64,000 nucleotides of DNA from Phyllostachys edulis. Lineage: Eukaryota; Streptophyta; Magnoliopsida; Poales; Poaceae. The stretch covers positions 93,370,955 to 93,434,954 of the forward strand of contig CM070546.1 in assembly GCA_036346405.1 (NCBI GenBank). Reading direction: 5' to 3'. Below the pieces are notes generated by a model. That model saw only the letters and a program-made list of their open reading frames with translations, made no database searches and was not told where the DNA came from. Shown here piece by piece: positions 57,615 through 64,000 of the stretch. Both the position numbers and the translations under genes were made by a program. The number at the start of each line of letters is the position of its first letter. Within the stretch, counting starts at the first letter, position 1.

Positions 57615-60600
57615 CCTTTTGGGAGAGGTCGTGTGAATCATGTCACCGTGGAGGAAGCCCAGACAGCCTCGGACGTCGTGCTGGGTAAGTTCCTAGTAAA
57701 TTCAGCACCTGCTACAGTTTTGTTTGATTCTGGAGCTACACATTCATTTGTTTCTCGGATTTTTGCTGCAAAGCATCAATTGGAGGTTTCGACTCTTAAA
57801 ATTGCTTTATTGGTTCAATCTCCTGGTTCGGAGTTAAGTATGAACCAAGGTTGCCAAAAAGTAAAAATAACCATAGAAGGGGTGGAGTTTGAAGCCAACC
57901 TCATAATCATCGACACCAAGTCCCTAGATGTGATCTTGGGTATGGATTGGCTTACTAATCACCATGCAATCTTAGATTGTGGAGGTAGAAGCATCACTTT
58001 GGTCGATCCAGCTGGAACCAAGGTAAAATTTGAAGCCTCCCCAGAAAAGCATAATGGAGCCTTAGTCTGCAGCGTTAGTGCTTTATCTCTAGAAGATGTG
58101 CCAACGGTCAAAGAATTTCCAGATGTCTTTCCGGATGAGTTACCTGGAATGCCTCCGGATAGGGACCTAAAGTTTGTCATCAATCTAGTTCCAGGAACTG
58201 CACCCATTTCCAAGAGGCCATACCGTTTGTCGGTTGACGACTTAGTGGAGCTAAAGAAGCAGATCGAAGAAATGCAAGATAAAGGATTTATCTGACCAAG
58301 TTCCTCACCCTAGGAAGCCCTAGTGATCTTTATCCCTAAGGAGGATGGTACCAAGCGGATGTGTGCAGACTATCGCCTGCTCAATGAAGTCACCATCAAG
58401 AACAAGTATCCCCTGCCCAGGATCGACGATTTGTTTGACCAGCTGAAAGGAGCCGGAGTATTCTCCAAGATAGATTTAAGGTCGGGATACCATCAGTTGA
58501 AGATTCGCCAAGAAGATATTCCCATGACAGCTTTCTCAACCCGATATGGACTGTATGAGTATACGGTCATGTCTTTTGGATTGACCAATGGCCCGGCTTA
58601 CTTAATGAACTTGATGAATAAAATATTCATAGAGTATTTGGATAAATTTGTCATCGTCTTTATCGACGATATTCTAGTATACTCTAAAAGTAAAGAAGAG
58701 CATGAAGAGCACCTTCGCTTGGTCTTGAATAAGCTTAGAGATCATCAACACTACGCTAAATTCAACAAGTGTGAGTTTTGAATGAAGAAAGTTACCTTTT
58801 TGGGACACGTCATGTTTGCAGAAGGAGTTGTTGTCAACCCTAGCAAAGTCAAGGATGTGGTCAACTGGGAGTCACCCAAGTCAGTATCTCAGATTAGAAG
58901 TTTTCTTGGTATGGCAGGTTACTACCGCCGATTCATAGAAGGTTTCTCAAGAATAGCAAGACCCCTTACTCAATTGCTGAAAAAGGAAAAGAAATTTGCT
59001 TGGATGCCAGAATGTGGGCAGAGTTTTCAAGAACTAAAGAAGCGTTTGACCACCACCCCAGTGCTGATTCTGCCTGATGTTCGGAAGGATTTCGAGATTT
59101 TTTGTGATGTATCTCGACAAGGTCTCGGTTGTGTTTTAATGCAAGAAAGGAAGGTAGTAGCATATGCTTCACGCCAGTTGAAGCCTCAAGAAGCCAATTA
59201 CCCCACTCATGACTTAGAATTGGTTGCCGTAGTGCATGCTTTGAAGATATGGCGCCATTACCTTATTGGTAATCGCTGCGAAGTTTACACAGACCATAAG
59301 AGCTTGAAGTATTTTTTCACTCAAGCTGATATGTTGTAGCAGATGCTTTAAGTAGAAAGGTCTACTGCAATACTTTAATGATCAAAGAAAGTCGGCTAGC
59401 ACTGCACGAAGACTTTCAAAAGCTCAAGCTCGAGTTAGTTGAAGAAGGTTACTTAGCTGCTCTAGGAGTTCAACCAACTCTTCAAGATTAGATCAAGCTC
59501 AAGAAGGAGATGTAGATATCAAGGAGATTAAGAGAAACATGAAGAAGGGTAAATCGCTGAGATTTTCGGAAGATGAGCAATGAATCATGTGGTTCGATAA
59601 GCGTATCTATGTACCAGATCAGAAGGAACTTAAACAGTTAATACTCAAAGAAGCGCATGAAACTTTGTATTCAATTCACCCCGAAAGCACTAAAATATAT
59701 CAAGATCTCAAGAAAATGTATTGGTGGCCTAGCATGAAACGTGAGATTGCAGAATATGTAGCTCAGTGTGACACTTGCCAGTGGGTTAAAGCTGTGCATC
59801 AAAGGCCTACTGGACTCTTGCAACCTTTGAACGTACCTGAATGGAAATGGGAAGAAATTGGCATGGACTTTATCACCGGATTGCCAAAAATCAAAGCTGG
59901 TTATGATTCTATCCGGGTAATTGTAGATCGCCTAACAAAAGTAGCTCACTTTATCCCAGTCAAGACTACCTACTCAGGAGGCCGACTTGCAGAATTGTAT
60001 ATGGCAAGGATAGTATGTCAGCATGGAATACCAAAGAAGATCATGTCAGATCAGGGATCTCAGTTCACCTCAAGGTTCTGGCAGATGCTGCACAGTGTCA
60101 TGGGCACTAATCTGAATTGTAGTACAGCCTACCATCCCCAGACAGATGGTCAAACAAAAAGGGTAAATCAAATCCTAGAAGACATGTTGAGAGCCTGTGC
60201 TCTAGAGAACCAGACCAGCTGGGATCACATGCTACCCTATGCAGAGTTTTCGTACAACAACAGTCATCAATCAAGTCTGCAGATGTCCTCGTTTGAAGCC
60301 CTTTACGGAAGAAAGTGCAGAACGCCTTTGTATTGGACTGAATCGGGAGAAGGACAAGTGCTTGGACCAGATATCCTGAAGAAGGCCGAAGATCAAGTTA
60401 GGTTAATTAGAGAAAAACTGAAGACAGCACAGACCTGACAGAAAAGTTATGTTGATAACCGTCGCCGGGATTTAGCCTTTGTACCTGGGGATCATGTGTA
60501 CTTAAAGGTCTCGTGTCTCAAAGGAATGCGTCGCTTCAACATAAGCGGGAAGCTCGCACCAAGATACATTGGACCCTTTCCAGTCTCAGCCAGAAGAGGA

Positions 60601-60936
60601 GAAGTTGCTTACAAGTTAGAGCTCCCACCTCAGTTGTCAGGGGTGCATGATGTCTTTCATGTGTCTCAACTGAAGAAGTGCCTGCGTGTGCCAGAAGAGC
60701 AGATGTCGTTAGAAGCAGTTGACCAGTAAGAAGATCTAACCTACAAGGAGCAACCCATCAAGATCTTGAAAGTGTCCGAGCGTGTGACAAGAAGCAAGAT
60801 CCTCTGTTTCTGCAAAGTCCAGTGGAGCAATCACACTGAAGAAGAAGCCACCTGGGAGCGTAAAGAGGACCTGAAGGCCGAGTTCCCGCACCTATTCTCT
60901 AGTCAGCCTGAATCTCGGGGTCGAGATTCCCTTTAA
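57615..60936 (+). pseudogene. gypsy pol: protease, reverse transcriptase, RNase H, integrase, chromodomain
   Basis: One former reading frame, now interrupted. In order: aspartic protease DSGATHSF (57726 on); reverse transcriptase with [21 protein letters not shown], and catalytic FIDD (about 58663); RNase H ([11 protein letters not shown] near 59285); integrase with HHCC zinc motif (from about 59660), MDFITGLP, SDQGSQFTS and a Glu in NQILEDML; chromodomain near 60818-60895. Stops fall at 58294, 58312, about 58779, near 59489, 59581, 60436 and 60727. At about 59335, reverse RNase H and the following DALSRK-type segment are joined with roughly 25-30 residues missing and the frame shifted. Not functional. 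Confidence 0.92.
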
Positions 60937-60948
60937 GCGTTATAGGTT

Positions 60949-63900
60949 TGTAACATCCCTATTTTCTGGGCTTTTTGAAAATTTTCAAAAGTTTAAAAAT
61001 CAACCAATTGGTTTTATTAATTCGCCAAAGCTTAATTTGTAATTTAGAATTTTAAAAGCAATTTAATTTGAATTAATTAAAACTTTAATTAATTCAAGTT
61101 GGTTTAATTGAGTTTTCTGGATCTTAATTGGATTTAAAAATCAAAAGTGTTGTTTTAAAGCCTTTTCTTGGTTTTGTTGGTTTTTAAAAGAGGTTTTCCC
61201 TTTTGTCCCTAAGTTAAAAATAATTAATTACAAAAATTAAAAGCAATAGTTAAGCTGAAAATATTTTTATTAAGTTCTAAATAATTCAAGTGATTTTTTT
61301 GTATTTTTCTTGAATTTTTGGATGGCTATAGTTATTTTCTAAAAAGGTTTTTGCTTTTTTGGTATTTTCTAAATTCGAAAATCCTCAAAAATCCTTCCTA
61401 TTCATCTTGGGCCGAATTTCTTCGGCCTGCTTCCTTTTTCGCCCGCACGGCCCACCTCGTCGGTCCACTTCCACTTGCAGTGTCGCGCCTCTTAATCGGA
61501 CACCGTCCGATTTTGATCAGACGGCTCGCGACCCTCGCGCGTTTCCTCGCCCCGCTCCTCTCTCTCACTGCCCGGTGGACCCGCCCTGTCAGCCGCAGCC
61601 GTCGCTATTCGTCGTCTTCCTCGTGTTTGCCCACGCCGGCGCTTTCGTCCGCTTAGCATCCGCCCGCTTGGCCTTGTGCCGCGTTCATGCCGGCCAAGAC
61701 TGCTCTCCGTCACAGCGATTCAATGCGCGGACGACTTCCGCACCCGCTGCCACCACCCACGCCTTCGCTCTCACCCTGGTCGTCTCCTTCCCCACGCCAT
61801 CTCCTTCACCGCCAGCGCGGCCAGACGCTGCAGCGCTGCTGCGTTCAGCGCAGACTCGCCTCTGCCTCTCGTGCCTGTCAGTGCGCATTGAAAGCGCAGC
61901 TCCTTCACACCCGCTGCTGCCACCCACTCCCCCTCCCACGCCCTGTCGCCTCCCCGTGCCCCTCGACTATCACGCCGCCATGGACCCGGAGCTTGGCCGC
62001 GAAAGTCCCGTTGCCCATCCTTCCCTCCAAGCCTCCCCGCGCCTATTTAAGGCGAGCACCGTGAAGCTCTCCCTCTCCTCTCTCTTTCTCCTCACCTCGC
62101 TCCCCCCTCTGCCTCCGAGCTCGCCGAATTTTGCGATTCAACCGCCATCGCCGAGCTTTGCTCCACCGCACCCGTCGCTGCCTTCGAGCCTCCTCCGCCG
62201 CTGTCGACCTCGTCGTCGGCATCGCCTCGTTGCAACGCACCTGGTGCGCGCTCTCACTCCACCCGGAGGCCACCGGAACCCTGCCGCCGCCTTCGAGCCT
62301 CTGCCTCCGCAGTCGGCCTCCCCTTGCCGCCACATCCTCGAAACCGCGCGCACCCGCTTCACCGCGTTCCCCTCTCCACGTTGCCTCCTCGCATCGGGCT
62401 CGCCCGCGCAAGCCCGCGAGCCATATTCCGCTCGAAACTCCACCGCCAAGAACGATGACCTAGCGCCACCTTGTCGCCATGTCGGCCACTTGGCGCCACC
62501 TCACCATACTGATATGGTCAAGATCACATATCGCTGCAGGTGGCAAGACAAGGTCGCGGGCCCCACCTGTCAGCGGCTCAAGGATTTTTCGGAATTAAAA
62601 ATAAATCTAGAAATTATGAAAATCCAATTATTTTGTCATTTTATGTAAATTCAAACTTCCGAAGGCCATAACTTCCTCATTCAAACTCCGATTCGAGTGA
62701 TTCAAATTTCTAAATTCATCTAAATTCCTTGTCTTCCTACTAGTATTTATTTAATATTTATTTGGATTTTATTTGGAGTTGTTTTATTTATTTAGCTTTG
62801 TTCGCACGTATAGATTCCGGTGTTTCGGACGAATTTGTGGGCCCGACGACCGAAGCATCTCTACTCTTCAACGAAGGCAAGTCGTAGACTTTTGATCATA
62901 TTGAACCCAATTTATAAAAGTAGATTGTTTGATATAAACATGTATTGCTAATTTTATAATAAATGGTTTCGGGATTTGTTAATTACCTAATTGCCATTAT
63001 ACCTCCTTGATAAATTGTAATGACATGTATCCTTGAATGACATAACTCCTTGGACACCTTAGGATGGTTAATTATTTCGTTGAACATTATTGTCATACCA
63101 ACATGGGTATCGTATTATGCTTAGCCAATGCTTTAGCTATACGGTAGATTCATGATCACATACTCAAAGAATGATTGAATTTGACTAAAAGAAATATGGA
63201 ACTGTGGCGGAGCCACTTTTGATAAAAGATGTTGTGCCATGACTAGAGTGGTCATTTGGCCGGGTTGAACCCAAATGATCTATACTCGGGCGAGTGATCG
63301 TACAGTAAAGGGGATGATTTTGGGATGAGGTTGTCTCGCTTGAGTAACCACTAATGACTTAACTTTGTGCGCCATTGATCTGGGCCATACCGTGCAACCA
63401 CAAATTCATTTATAGGGTGGACCTGGCCAATTAATTAGCAATATATTGAGTCGGTTCTGTTTTGGATGTTGAATTGGCGCAAGAGGGGGCCAGATCGAGG
63501 TGAAAACTTAGCGAGCATAACTGAGTCAAAATAGAGCTTTGTAAAAGTGTTGTCACATGCTCTAGACTACTTACCCCAGGAAGTGAGCAGTGGCATAGAT
63601 ATATGCCGAGCAAACTAGAGAATTCGTGTCTTGTGGGTCAAGTTGTACAACCTCTGCAGAGTGTAAAACTGTTTGAATAGTCGTGTCTCTGGTTATGGAC
63701 AATGCTTGGTGATTTCACACGAGGGGTAGACTTTTATAAAAAATGTTGGAATGGGTTGGTCGAATCTAGTAGATGGTTGTGATTGATGGTTGGGAAGTGA
63801 ACAGGGTGTTCACTAGTTGTTTCAAAGAAAATTGATTACATATGTATTAATCTTTTAAATTGTGCTTTACAATCTACTTACTGTATTTAATGTCAAATAT

Positions 63901-64000
63901 TGCTTCCTGCAAAATAGCCATAAAGCTATCCTTGTCAAATCTTGCATGAATATTACTTGTATACATTTCTCTGCGACTTGCTGAGTACATTTAAAGTACT
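60949..64000 (+). mobile_element. 3' LTR of the gypsy element (incomplete at window end)
   Basis: It begins TGTAACATCCC after the pol stop at 60934-60936; a weak purine stretch precedes it. At least 3052 bp are present, with a GC-rich zone at 61430-62450 and then the part shared with the 5' LTR. The right edge, and so the element's TSD, is outside the window. The 429-residue frame at 61359-62648 is Pro/Ser/Arg-rich low complexity in the LTR and is not a gene. Confidence 0.9.

Larger units (their letters stand above)
53930..64000 (+). mobile_element. Ty3/gypsy chromovirus (Tekay/Del-like), 3' end beyond the window
   Basis: Order: partial 5' LTR (53930-55898), primer-binding site (55903-55914), gag (56436-57614), pol with protease, reverse transcriptase, RNase H, integrase and chromodomain (57615-60936), 3' LTR (60949 to the window end). 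Long LTRs, a tRNA-iMet primer site and a C-terminal chromodomain fit the Tekay/Del group, which is inference. The element is inactive: multiple in-frame stops, one small deletion and a truncated 5' LTR. Confidence 0.92.

Noticed and set aside
61359..62648. 429-residue open frame on the + strand
   Set aside because: It lies wholly in the GC-rich part of a gypsy 3' LTR, is Pro/Ser/Arg/Ala-rich without domains, and overlaps equally long frames in other phases.
1..64000. CRISPR arrays, bacterial operons, riboswitches, rRNA genes
   Set aside because: None seen. Tandem repeats present lack regular spacers, and all coding content is eukaryotic or transposon-derived.

Overview
This is plant nuclear DNA, almost certainly from a grass (Poaceae). 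Two intron-rich kinase genes sit in a dense bed of nested transposons typical of grass genomes: Ty3/gypsy elements with LTRs over 3 kb, Ty1/copia, small LTR (TRIM-like) elements, Mutator-, hAT-, Harbinger- and CACTA-type DNA elements. I cannot name the genus. There are no bacterial-type operons, CRISPR arrays or phage genes.

Host genes. (1) A PTI1-like receptor-like cytoplasmic kinase on the + strand: 5' UTR exon near 13.6 kb, seven coding exons from 14360 to 22545, 368 residues. (2) A receptor-like kinase with one membrane span and almost no extracellular part, on the - strand: seven coding exons from 36508 down to 31096, 513 residues. Every exon joins in frame at GT/AG sites. The genes are convergent (3' ends facing each other, about 8.5 kb apart) and both are predicted to signal at the plasma membrane.

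Layout. 1-8.9 kb: a decayed copia element broken by a minus-strand element (1-1579) and by a 3.8-kb gypsy solo LTR (1861-5626). 9.5-11.6 kb: a Pack-MULE-like element and a hAT MITE, both with target-site duplications (TSDs). 13.6-22.9 kb: the PTI1 gene, with a MULE in coding intron 1 and a TRIM-like element in intron 3 that itself holds a 3.3-kb solo LTR. 23.3-27.4 kb: a hAT-type element carrying exons of a DAWDLE/SNIP1-like FHA gene and of a LIFEGUARD/Bax-inhibitor-1-like gene. 27.8-30.3 kb: a hAT deletion derivative whose open frame lacks the catalytic core. 31-37.6 kb: the receptor-like kinase, with a second TRIM-like element of the same family in its fifth intron. 38.3-43.9 kb: two MITEs and anonymous intergenic DNA. 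43.9-47.6 kb: CACTA ends, two LTRs and an inverted minisatellite. 48-53 kb: MITEs, a degenerate minisatellite and local duplications. 53.9-64 kb: a gypsy chromovirus (partial 5' LTR, primer-binding site, gag, pol with chromodomain) whose 3' LTR runs off the window.

The most notable structure is the two-gene transduplicating hAT element at 23.3-27.4 kb. Next is the pair of sister TRIM-like elements in introns of the two neighbouring kinase genes. No wholly new system could be demonstrated from the sequence alone.
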